This document shows, piece after piece, positions 13,488 to 26,308 of a stretch of 64,000 nt of DNA. The notes beneath the pieces were generated by a model that ran no database searches, was not told where the DNA came from, and saw only the letters and a program-made list of their open reading frames with translations. This DNA is from Bugula neritina (taxonomy: Eukaryota; Bryozoa; Gymnolaemata; Cheilostomatida; Bugulidae). The stretch covers positions 9,959,429-10,023,428 of the forward strand of contig OZ037769.1 of the NCBI GenBank assembly GCA_964035545.1, in the 5' to 3' direction. Position 1 is the stretch's first letter. Each line of letters begins with the position of its first letter. A program made the translations under genes and the position numbers.

Positions 13488-16400
13488 CCTATATATAATT
13501 TACTATATAAGTAACATAATAATATACCCTTTACTATGTTATGAGCTTATTATATCAAGATGTACATTTGGGAGTTATCTTTTCAAACAATGTGAAAATA
13601 ACTGTTGGTAAGGGAACCGCATTCACATATTAGAGATTATCTCCTCCTCTTCTAAGATGGCAACTGAGCATATGCCAAATCGTAGTAAATAGTAGCAAAT
13701 ATGTTTTATCATGTTTAGTGCTGCTGATAACTTCACCTATTGAACCAGCATAAAATTCACAAAAACTCTTTTAAGTTGAAATAAATATTGAGAACAAGGT
13801 TATATTTATAATAAGTGATTACATTTTAAAATTATATTTGCTCTTTTACTAAACATACAAATACATATTTTTGCTAAATTCTTCACGGTTATTTGCAATT
13901 CCTATTTGTAAAGTTGTATATTCTATTAGAAAGTATCAAGGTGATTGATTATCAACGTAGTTAAATGTACAACTAAATTTATTGTTGAATGTATTTGATT
14001 CCAGATAAGGTTTTAGATAACATAGGCATGTTCATATTAATCAGCGTGGCATGGTATAAAACTTTGCTAGCAAACAAATTCTTTAGGTTGCGTTGCTATA
14101 TTATTACTATTATTATTAATACATGCAGTCAACCAGCCCGCTGGTGCTCTCATATGCAAGAAAATATTGCATATGTACATTGATATATTAATCATATCTT
14201 CAGCTTTCTTTGTTTGCAATGTTGACTAGTGATTATGCATTAAATGCTTACTTATCTTAAAACATTAATTTAAAATTTACCAGCTGTTTTACACTTGACT
14301 AATGTGATGTGAAGATAGGAAAATTAAATTTGTTATTCATAAGCCAAATCATGCTTCTCATCTGACACTCTCAATGGTCATTAGTAAATCATGTTGCAAC
14401 TCCATAGCTCCAGGGATTATCCCAACATTGCGATAGCTTAGCTCACTCTGTTGAAACTTTTGTTTGTTAATCATTTTCTTTCTTCGTAAGAGTGGGGCTA
14501 GTAGATCTTATAGCCTGTGCAAGTTCAACTAAAACTATTGTTTAAACTGTATAATGTTTCTTTCTATATGGGGTTTTGTTATGCAGTTTCCATCAAATTG
14601 GCAAATATAATGTCACTTTCTTCTATCTGCTATCTCATATATGATCCATATTGACTTTGCTAAAATATGAAGTAAATCAAATGGATTTAACTGTATAATA
14701 ATACTATATATTATTATTGTTAATTCATGGCTATCATACCATCATAGTTCAACTTCTGACATGTTATATTAAAATATAGAGATGATAACTCTTGATGGAG
14801 ATAAATATTGAGACATGGTTCCAACAGCTTAAGAGATGCATAGATATATATGTACCACTTCAGTACATACAATACTGAAGAAACTGCTTGTAACAATAGT
14901 TAGTGTGTTACAGTACACACGCTTTAGATATTATGTGCTTTGGTAGTACACTACAGTAGGCCTATAGTTAGAATTAACTGTAGAAACAGCACAATTCTTA
15001 TCATTTATAAGAAGGCCTGAATATCAAGACGTACTCTATAAAACTTTCAATAATATTTTTGTGCTTCTCACTCCTTACTGCAAAATACTACTTTAACTCA
15101 CTTTTCTGTCTTGATGTTTCATCACCAACTAGACAAACTTCTTGCTAATTTATAAATAGTTTGACTATAGACCAATTGCATCAAATTTAAAAGCAAATTT
15201 ATAATACTGTAGAATACATAAGAATATAAATTAACTTTTACTTATAAGTTTGCCATTACTTTACGCTCAGTTAAGCATCTATATGAGTACAACTGAAGTT
15301 AGGCTCAGAGCTTTACCAACTGACAGTAAGTTTGAAGCAATAAGTAAACAACTAAGGCTTGTTTTAGGCTGATTTATAACAAATGATGAAGCAAATATAT
15401 TTCATAGTTTCAAGTTGCAAATTGTATTTTGTCTAAATTCATGTGCTCTAATTATAATTACCAATGAGTTTGAAAAATAAATTGCCCGTGATTTATTTGC
15501 AGGAAAGAGTTTTCTAGAATATTTTTCTATGGTTTAGTTACACAAGTCGTTAGTTAATAGCTCTATTTTGCTAACAGTTCTTCAACATCATGCACTGAGT
15601 TGTATTTATAAACTGACAGGCATGCTTCTGGCTGTCATTTTCTACCTACACTTAAATCTTTGGTAGAAACATGTGTCTGTATAAATTCTGACACCATCAT
15701 GTGTTGTATCGCGTGCAGTGACTTGATGATTAAGCAGGTTTTTGTAACAGTTATTCATGTATAAAGAACAACCCAGTTGTTAACAGAAACAACATGCATC
15801 ACTTATAAAACGCATGATGTTGAGTGCTTTGTGTGATTCACAGATTGATAGTAAAGAGAAAATAATATATTTGAAGATGATTTAGTTGAATCTTATTTTT
15901 TCTAACAATGGTGTACATTTCAATGTTATTTGACACAGTTATTTGGCAGATGAAAATATAATGGCAGGAAAATGTAGAAATGTTTACAGCTATAGGCATA
16001 TTGTAAAAGAGGCTTAACTCTGAGAGTTGTACACGGGTATCAGCGATTACTGAGAGCTGTCTAAAGGCTAACTCTAGCTTTTACTGCACCTTAATCATAT
16101 CACATAGTAGTAAGCAGATTAAAACTTTCAATGGCATTTGCTGCCGTTTAATTGATTATTGAAAGACGCTGACTAGATTCTGTTGGCGGACAAAGCTACG
16201 CTAGTCTGCTACAGAAGATTATCTAGATTGTAGTAGAAAATCAGTTTACCAAGGTTGCTGGCAGTGTGGAATTATAATAGGTTGAACGATTAATACCAAC
16301 ATCTCAGTAATTTATGTGTTATTTCAATTGAGTTAAACTTGTAGCTGTTGACGCTGAGATTGATTGATTGATATACATAGTATTAGAGGCATTCATTGGA

Positions 16401-16635
16401 GCAGCCAACTTAGCCTATGTTAACATTAGGATAAGCTACGTTTACCTAGGTATAGGCACTCATGCCATGCATTGTTAAGTAAATGCACTGCTCATTAACA
16501 TTTGGTGATACCTACCTGGTCAGATTTAGCATAGACAGTTTGGCATACACTGAGTATGGGATTACTTGTGACATCCTACTATAGGGTTTGATTTCTCTAA
16601 ACTGTAGTAAATGATAGTAACTGTACATCTTTGAT

Positions 16636-16705
16636 ATGGATTTATTGTACCATGCTGTGACATTGGGCTGCCTACTATTGCTTTCACATGTTGCTTCTTT
16701 TAGAG
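16636..16705 (+). CDS. Candidate alternative first coding exon of EGFR (exon 1b)
   Basis: A 23-codon frame starts at ATG 16636, with an in-frame TAA five codons upstream. It encodes an almost pure signal peptide (MDLLYHAVTLGCLLLLSHVA then SFR) and ends at a consensus donor (AGAG|GTAAGT) in phase 1. That phase matches EGFR exon 2 (27180). If spliced there, the mature receptor would have virtually no N-terminal extension before domain I, unlike exons 1a and 1c. No other downstream exon is visible before 26 kb. Secreted or membrane character and phase match are seen in the sequence; membership of the EGFR gene is inference. Confidence 0.5.
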
Positions 16706-19700
16706 GTAAGTGTGATCTAAATTAGAGAGTTGCTTCGGAAAATGTTGCTAGCTTCTATAACGTTTACAGAATAACTTTTTAGCTGTAGACGACAGAAAGC
16801 TTGTAACTTACAGAAAGAGTAAATCTCATTTCTAGTTTTCAAAGAGTAACTTTAAAACTTTGTTTGTAAAGTCAACTTTTCAGAATTATTTTAATTATTT
16901 ATGAGTTTCAATGTTAGCTGAGGCATAACTTTATGAATGCACAAAATCATAAACGTTTGCAGTATCTCAAGTAGCAACCCATCATGTTTCACCTTGTCAC
17001 AAACCGCATATAATGCTCATAAGTTTTGATATGCTCAATTAAAACTGTGTTATGTTATATAAACTTATAAAATTGTGCATAAAGTCTATCTTTTAAACTG
17101 GTTTCTTTACCTACACAAACAAAAAAGTAGCTTCATATAACCTCGCAGTAATTGTAATAATATTTATTAAGTATGTAAATTGGAAATTAGTTATGATTGT
17201 GTCTGTAATAAGGATGGCATTGATGATGGTGATCACAAAAGGTACTAGGCCAACTTCTGGCAAATTCTTTTGCAGTAACATGACTATTTGTAAATCTCAA
17301 TTGGAAAACACTTTTTGGAAAACAGACAAGTCATCAATAGACAACTAGAATATAAACATTTAGCAAACGGACAATTGGGAAATAGACATTTGGAGAATGA
17401 AAAATATAACAAACATGGCCTATTGGAGGGAGTGATGTTCAGCTTATTGTAAACGGGAGAAATTTTAAATTGAAACTATTTGGTAACTAATTCTACTTTC
17501 AAGATAGGCTTAACTGATTATAACTTTATATTTATTGCTGAAAGCCATTTTTGACTCGGCCAGATGCTCCGGACTAGACCATGTTAAATATTATTCATTT
17601 TCCAAACAATTATTTTTCAATTGTCCATTTGCTAAATGTGTATTTTTGTGTTGTCTATTAGTAGTTTGTCTGTTTTCCAAAAAAGTGTTTTCCTGTTGAT
17701 AAATTCTCCAATAGTCACAGATTCCACCCAACTGCTATCTAGTAGCTGACACAACAGCTATTGACTGCTTTGTCATGGGCTAGGCTGTACAGTCAATTAC
17801 CATGGCTACACGTAAACAATGTTTCATTAAAATAATGAAGAACAAAAACTAACAAACATTCCCTGTAAATGGAAACAAGGGAGACAGCTGATTTATGATT
17901 AACTGCTGCTGCAGTGTATTGGCTTGTTTGACTGTCTCGTGTTTAATGTATTTTGCCCCTTATCACTAACACATAACAACTGAGAACATATTAGCTTCTA
18001 CAAAGTAAATAACAGTAGATGCTATCTGACCAGTGTTGCTCCCCACAGAGCAGCAACCACATAATAATGACACCTCCAGCTGTGTGCTCTGGCATGTCAT
18101 AATTCAGCCACCATTGTTTCTTTCTTTGAGGTAGCCATGTTGTTGTACAAATACTTATCATTGTCACTCAAACCTGCTAAAGGTGATTTCATCATTTAAA
18201 GCCATGTTTCAGTTTTACCAAGGCTGTTTCTTGAAGATCTGTGACTGAAAACTCCTAAGTTCAAATGGAATAGTAGCTTAGTTAATGTTGATATATCTTG
18301 ACTTCATTTAGCAACCTGTCAAGTGTAAAAATATGTGCATTATTTGAGAGGCATTATATCTTGTAGTTAGTATAGTAAGTTATGGGTAGCCTATGAGGAG
18401 CTGGAATAACTGGCTAAGCACTGCAACTTTATTGGATTGTTAACTCAAGTTAATAATTTAGTCCAGTTTGCAATTATTGTGGGATCATAATAATTGTTGT
18501 AATATTATGGATATAAATTCCCTATACTAGGATTAAACTAACTTTATTTTCTGTTCTCCGTTTTAGCTGCAGGTTTGTTAGAGCACTTCAACATGCATAG
18601 CTACACTGAGTCAAATATTTAGTTTGGGAAATATCAGTGTCAAGTAATGTTTGGCTTGGTATGCTTGGCAAACATTTACAATACCAAATAAATTTTGAGC
18701 CAAATATTTTTATATAGCTTTAGTTTTTCAGTGTCACAAATAAGTAAATAGGCACACATAGTGTATGGTTTTAGACCTCTTGGTACATATTCAAAGTGCA
18801 AGAGGTTGATTTGTCAAGTTTAAGTGTTTACTGAATGTCTAATATATTCACTAACTCTTTTCAAAAACTTCACATGTAATTCAATACGATGGGTGAGAAC
18901 TCAAGTGATTTAGAGATAGTAAGCATTGCAATTCATTTGCCTATTAAGCTGGTTAAATTTAACATGAATAAAAAAGATCTGTAGATTATGATAATTCACG
19001 TTGACTGGCTTTGCTTGTTGATTGTTGAGGGCAGCAACATGACCCACAGTGTTCACACATGAAGCTGAAGACTTACAATAAATGAGTAAATAATGTAGAT
19101 GCTATGTTTTCCATCCATATTTTTCCTAACGACAAGTGATAGTCATTACTTTATGCACATGTCTACAAATTCATAATCATTGGACAGATGTTTGCTAGTA
19201 CTGAAAATTGTTACAGATGGGACAGGTATTAGTTTTCATATGAAATCCAGGAGAATTACACAGAAGTTCAGAGAGATGGTTCTTTGAGTATACTTGTAAG
19301 GCTATAAATTATAAGACTTTAGTGATATTTTCAAAGATAACTAGATAACTGGTTTCTTTCATGCCTATTAAATTGACAGTTACTGAATATATTTAAGGCA
19401 GTTGAAAATGTTGTTGAAAATGTGAATTGCTTGCAGGGATTAGAGTAGAGTCATTAGCATACCGAGGCATGCATTGCCTAACATTGTTCAGACAGTCAAG
19501 AAGCTATACATTATGATAGTCTAGTAAATGTTTTGTAAGAATGGTAATGTTAATTTGAACTGCTGATGGTTGTTACTATGTAGGGAGGGGGAAATTAGGG
19601 CTTTCTTAAACTGTTCTCCAGCTGTACCACAATCAACAATGATAACTAAACTCCACAAAATAAACTTTGTAAAAGCAAACTATAAGCAATTAGTATTTTT

Positions 19701-22700
19701 ACTACTAAAAATTTTCATCTTTGCTATATAGTGCAGAGAGTATAGAATAATGAAACATTCTTGGAATTTGCATTTTCAGTGTAATAAATAATAAGAATAT
19801 GCTGTAAATATCTGGCATTTGTTTATTCTTATATAAATTTTGGCTATTCATTATATACAAGAAGTACTCTATGAAAATTAAACTTTTATATATATTTCCT
19901 ATACAAAGTTTTGATAAAGAGCATCAGTATATGGGCATCAAAATATTTACTTCCAACCAGCTGTTTGTAGGCTCACTTCAATCTATAGGGTTCCTGGTTG
20001 GTGGTAAGCACTGTAAAACTTTACTTGATTAAGAGCTGACTTAGATGGGGTAGATACTCTCCAACTGAAAAACTTATAACTCTGCTAGTAACTAACACTT
20101 TTAACAAGTTGCTTTTTCTGATTACTAAAACTGAATTTAAAACTCTGACCAGTTGATACTCTACTTGAATATATGCAGATGAGCTTTGTGATGTAACACT
20201 AGTCTAATTGTTGACTTGCATTTGGCTGCATGTCTTACAAACTTATGGGTGATTTTAAAGATTATTTTTAGGGTGTCAGTTTACCTTTATGAGCAAACTG
20301 CAAAAACACCTATTGAAAGACAAAGAGCACTCTATACTCCCAGAGATAGTATCAGCTTGTACACGAATATTTGCCCATAACCATGCTTTAAGTCCTGTAT
20401 ATGAACCAATTTTTCGGAGTGCCAGTGAGACATGAGGACATATGTGTAAACTATGACTAGTTGAAGCTCACTTTTCACTGATGCTGTAGCATTGATCAGC
20501 GAGTCTGTGTGAATGTGGAGGAATTTTCCAAATGATGTTCATAGAATTATGGCATTCCTCTTACACTAATTATATGCACATACTATGTGAAATTATGCAT
20601 AACCAGCCTGCAAGTAGTTGCATATACTGAATATGCCAAACAAGATAACTGTCACACCACAGACTCTTTTAGACTCTTTCACACAGGCCTTACTGCCAAG
20701 AAAATTTATAATTTTTTAAAGTGCATCAAAATCGGAAAGTACATTCTTGACAAATATATTAGATGTAACTTTTAAAATCTATAACTGAATAGATATGAAT
20801 GTCTATGAATGAAACATAGTGATGTGCTTGATAATTCCTTTAATTTGAGATCTTGTTTATAATCTCAAGCTAAAGAAAATGGAAATGTGTATGAAATGTC
20901 TCAAATTAGCACATTTTGGATGCAACTATAGTTGGATTAGTAAAACATGTATAAGCTAAGGTGGACAATGCTTCAAGACATGTCTAATATAAAAATTTGA
21001 GTTGTTAAGCTATTTAGTTGTAAAGAAAGTTTCTGGCAACAAGTATCGTTTGATAAATCACTCTGGGTATGAAAGTTTTGTAACTTTGCTGTCAAACAAT
21101 GCTTAGTTATACTTAGTTGGATTAAAATGTATAACACATTAGTACCAAGTAATAAATAAATTAAATTTTAATTCTCAAAGGCTTGACTCATCACTTTTTC
21201 CCCAATTACACAAAAAGGCAACTAGCAAAATGGTGTTTAGAAATAAGACTCTCAACTTGTTCATAAGAAAAGTCATAGTAAGACTATAATAGAAACTGTG
21301 AGAGGTAAACACTCCTCTAATCTGCTTCTAAATTACAAAACTTTTATTTTATTATATTACAAATTATCCACACACAACAAAAAACAATAACTTAATAGGC
21401 AAGCATGTATTTTTCTGTTGCAAATGAAATAATATAATTTCTGAATAATTGGAAAGATAACTCTGCATAGAAATCAATAATGGGAAGGTGCTGCTCAAAA
21501 GCTGCAGTAAAAGCAAACACTTGAGGCTAAGTTCAAATAAAAGTTGTTGAACTCTTTTTGATAAAAAAACTAAAAAGCTATGGTTAAGTATAGGTAATTA
21601 GTATAAAGTGTAGTTTGTTAATTCGAATGTATTCAACTGTATTTTGTCTCAATAACATATGCTTTCACTGTCATAGCTGAAGTCTCATTGCGATTTATAA
21701 CTAGCAGAAATTGACCTCTTGTTAATTAGAGTAAAACTAGTTAAACTTTTATATTAGATAGATAATTTAATCGATATGATCTTGGAATTTATATTAGTTA
21801 TATTATCGTAGTTAATTAAAATATGAAAGGATTGAACTTTAAAAAATATAAACTTCAGTATTTTTTGTTATAAGTACTAAATAATCATGTTTATAGAATT
21901 TAGATGGTTCAGGAAGTGTTATTAGTTATTGTAATTAGAAATTTCTATCTGTAATACAATTGTGTTTTTATTTAGTCAGATTTGTAGTAAACAATATACA
22001 AGATTGATGAATATGTAAGTAAAATTTATCAATCTTCAATATATATGGAAATTCGTATTAGTTTAATAATTTGATTATAGATTTGGAACAAAGATTTTTG
22101 AGCAATTTATAAAAGCTTTTCATAAAATTCTGTATACAATCTTTAAGTGTGCGACTGAACTAATATTCATCTAAAGCTGTGAGGTCATGTATTTCTGAGT
22201 AGTACATAACCTGAGAACTTACTACGTAATGATATGTAAAGATAAAACTTATGCTCAGTTTAAATATAAATTATTCTTTTCATTTGTCACTGTATATCAC
22301 AAACTTATATAACATGCTTGTATATAGAAGAGCTCACTCGAAATAGACGTTATTTATAATGTATAATAAAGAAATTGATTGACATTTAATATAGCTAGTA
22401 TTAAATTTAAATTGTATAAAATAGTGTAACATCACCCATCTGTGACTAAAGATTACAAAAAAGTAAAACAGAGCTGAAACCAGTTTAAAGTGAATCTGTG
22501 CCTTATCGGTATATTCAATAGATACAACTTTATTATGTAACAAAAGCTGACCTAAGACAAACAGCTCAATCAACTTGGATAACTGTCACTCACTTAACCA
22601 TGTTACCAGCTAGTTATACATGCGCAAATATTAGTGCATAAATGTTCATAAGTAAACAAAAGCACGTGCACTCTCTCAGATGCACCACAAAAGTTTACAG

Positions 22701-25700
22701 CGAACAATATAGTTAATTCAAAGTTTCTTTATCAAAATCATGCATTTTAAGCAGGTTATATAAATTTTCCGAGGAATTAATGAAGGAGCTCACACACACT
22801 AGGGTTCATCTTTTTAAACTGACTGGCAGCTGTCAGACAGCACCAGGTATTCATGATTCAACAATTTTTTGGTAATTTTCTCCGAGTATTCTAACCTGGC
22901 ATATGCTGCAACTAGCCACGTGCACACAGCAAGAGCCTGTCGTAATATGGAAAAGTTTTACTGAAAAACGAAAAACACAAAAAATAAGCAGTTTTCTTTT
23001 GGAAAAAGTTGGTATATTGAATACTAATTATAAATAGCCTCTTTTTAATTGTCAGGTACATTATTTGAGATGAAAGTGCATAATTCTAGTTTTAAAATTA
23101 TCAAGCTAACCATGATTCACTAATTTAGATATTCACTTTGAAGTAAAAATACTTTTGGAACATCAAACATATTTAAAGTTTAAAAACCATATACAGAGTT
23201 TTCCTAGAAATAGCTTAATTGGAACAAACTTAAAGTTTTGTTTAAAATACATTGCTTTCATTGCATATTGTAATTAATAACTTATATAAGCTTTTGTTTG
23301 GCCATAGATGCAAGGCATGCTTATTCACTTAGGCCTATATAGGTTGTTATAATTTAAACCAAAACATTTATTCAAGTGCTGCAGTTAGGAATTGTTTTCT
23401 CTTGAATAAAAAAGCAATAGATAAACACTTCTGCCATATAACATTCTGTAACAATGTATCACTGTATTGTAATGAAAGTTTAGTGTGGTGCTCATTCTGA
23501 TTATCTCAGAAAAACTACTTGAAAATTGAAGTTGCTAGTGACCCAGGCTAATGAGAAATTCTCTGAATGGACTTTAATTTGAAGCTATATGCTGGTTTGG
23601 TGGGAATTAGATTCTCATGTAGAGTTGTTCCCCCTATACCAAAATATTTTGAGTGGACAACTACTGTGCTTGCATCTCTAAGCTAAAAATTGACAAGTGA
23701 AATTACCTTAAGAAAATACACCTTTAAGGAACACACCCTGAGCCTTACACAATTTAGTATTGTGTTTTAATTTTTTTGTCCATTCCACAAGCTACTGCAA
23801 CTAGAATTTATTTCATTGTACCAAAGCAGTAATTTTCATTGTTTTCCATTGCATATTAAAATTATTGTTTATTCCTTTCATTTTATGACATAACTAGCAG
23901 ATTTCAAGTTAATGCATAAAACTTTGAATACGTTTTTATCACCGTTTACCGTTTGAAGTAAAAAAGAAATATTACAAACTCATAGACAATCTTATTTACT
24001 GCAACACAATTTAAATGATATAAAAAATAAAGCTACAAGATAAATAATTTCCTTATAGATATAATTTCATTTTTTTTATATCTAAGCAACAAATTCATTT
24101 TAAAAATAAGCAAAAATCTTGGTTAAATATTATAATCATAACATAATATAAAAATTTTATCCATGGTCATCTGAGCCAATGCATTCAGGTGGCTAAATTT
24201 CAAGGACATTCTTGTGTTTTTTGTAATTAGCTTTTACAGGAATGCTTTGTAGAACTTTGCGAAAACATGCCACTTTTCAATATCTACTTGATCTTTGTTA
24301 AAAAAAAATTGCCATTAACTTGCTTGCTGAGTGTACTTAATGAGGGATTGCTAGATAATGCTGTTGTGCAGGTGTTATTGGAATATGTTAGAGACCTTTT
24401 AGGCATTTATTGCATTGTTAACAGCTTTTCTTGGCCAGAAAAATCTATTTATACATAACACTCAAGAAAATAAAATTTAAACTAAAAGTGCACAAATATA
24501 ATATTATTATAATATTGAAGCAGCTATAATAAAAAGCATATAAAATATTAAAAGCAAAGTGCAAATTTTTCTGAACTGCCTATAACATGATCTATTTATG
24601 CAGACGCTTGATATATGTAGATACATTGATTTCTTTATTTGAATTATGTGTTAGCTGCCAAATAGGTATGTAGTATGTAGTTATACAGTGTATAGCTATA
24701 TGTATGTAACTATACAGTGCATAGTATACAGTATAGACTTATTCAGTATAGAATTGTAATTGCTAATTCAGCACAAAAAGAATCATTTAGCAATGTATTG
24801 CCTCTCAAGTTTCTGCAAAGATGTTTAATTGTCTGAATAATATTATAATTAATAGATTTTTGTACAAAATAAAGCCAATATAATGTCAGCTATGTAAGAT
24901 AGTAGTTGTTTTTTTTTGTTCATACTATGTTGATGCAGCTCCTTCAAGAATTAGATTGCAAACTGCTAAAATTCTATTGATCACCAAGTATCCATTTATC
25001 TTCTTATATAATGCCTAATCATGGTATAGTCAGGTGTCTGCAACGAAATCCATGCAGTCATTGTCAATAATACTACTTCCTCAGCTAAATTGAAAGTTGT
25101 AAATTATAATGTGTAAATCTAATTTACTCACGTCTATTATTGCTGTCAATCATATGCATGTGTGTGAGTAAATATGTAGAAATATAGGGTAAACTGGGAA
25201 CTGAGAGCCTATTTTCATAACAATTACAAATATTTCAGTTTTTGTTTGATATTTCCAAATATGCTTGTTAGAGATTATTTAGGAGATGAGGAATTATAAA
25301 AAAGGACATATTTTGCTTAAAGCTTCGAGAAGTTTCTGCTGTTTGACTCTCACAGAAATTTTCCACTCCACGTACTGATCACACTCTTGCTCTTGAGTTG
25401 CTGGACTTTTATATCCTACTTGATTGCGCGCATAATTACAACAATGTTCAATTTTATTTAGACTGCTTACTTGGCTAAAATAGGGTAGTTTTTCTTTAAC
25501 CTGATTACAAACATTTAATTATCAGTCAATTGCAATCTGTTAGAGAACAAAAAAGAACGCAGTTATATTTTATTAGGGGCTTTTTCTTTGCTAGTGATAA
25601 AACACAGACATAGGGTGTATGTATAATGGAGAGCTACTATCAAGTGTATTTGGTAAAAATATGTTTTGTATCTATGGAGAAGAATATTCTAAGAATTATT

Positions 25701-26085
25701 TGTTATGAAGATTTTAGTACAGGAAACAGAATCATCAATCTAAATTTTTCAAAAGTGGGCACATGAATATTATAACACAATAGTGATATTTTTGTTCAGT
25801 ATACAGGCACATCCGCCATCAGCATACTAGGAGTTCTTTTTCAAACAACCAGCCAGGTGATGAGAGAATTGTTATTCATCAATCACTTACTGTCACCAAA
25901 CTTAGTTACAAACACTATTGTTAGCAACTACATTCACATTTTTGATTGACTAACTTGGTAACCATGGAGCTATATTAAAATTACTATAGTGATATTTATG
26001 AGCTTTAAGATTTTGATGGTGTTGTTATAAATTGCTGAACAAAGACATAGAAGAACAGTTTTTAGCAAGGCTTTATAGAGAAATA
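16706..26085 (+). other. Non-coding region; putative EGFR 5' intron
   Basis: Apart from the palindromic element at 17281-17717 I see only AT-rich sequence without recognisable exons, RNA genes or strong repeats. Short frames (for example near 20587 and 24267) resemble no known domain and lack splice context. Confidence 0.45.
17281..17717. mobile_element. Foldback/MITE-like element with about 120-bp imperfect TIRs
   Basis: TGACTATT at 17281 is mirrored by AATAGTCA ending at 17717. Inside, the left arm (GGAAAACACTTTTTGGAAAA, CAGACAA, ATAGACAAC, CATTTAGCAAA, GGACAATTG, ACATGG) recurs in the same order in the reverse complement of the right arm. Mismatches and small indels indicate an older insertion. 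The core of about 190 bp is non-coding. Confidence 0.65.
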
Positions 26086-26308
26086 ATGGTGTTTAGCTGT
26101 GTGGCTGCTCTACTGCCACTGCTAGTCATCTTAGCAGGAGTATTTGCTGCTCCGAGGTCTGATCGCGCTGTCAACTCCAGACCAGAGTATGCACCACTTA
26201 GGGGTGACTTTCCAGATATTTTTGATCAGACCGATTCTGATGCTAAGGAACTTGCGGCTGAAGTAATAAATAAAAATTTTAATCAGACATATCGAGCATT
26301 AGACCGAT
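26086..26308 (+). other. EGFR: EGFR exon 1c: signal peptide and N-terminal extension
   Basis: Encodes a 21-residue hydrophobic signal peptide, then about 53 residues with no cysteine ([19 protein letters not shown]..., one NQT sequon) before domain I. It ends T|GTAAGT in phase 1. This is the first exon nearest the gene body and the longest N-terminal extension of the three candidates. Confidence 0.85.

Noticed and set aside
15282..15324. Mini exon ATG..GACA|GTAAGT in phase 1, another possible EGFR first exon
   Set aside because: It encodes only 14 polar residues (MSTTEVRLRALPTD) with no signal peptide, so a receptor could not be targeted; likely chance.
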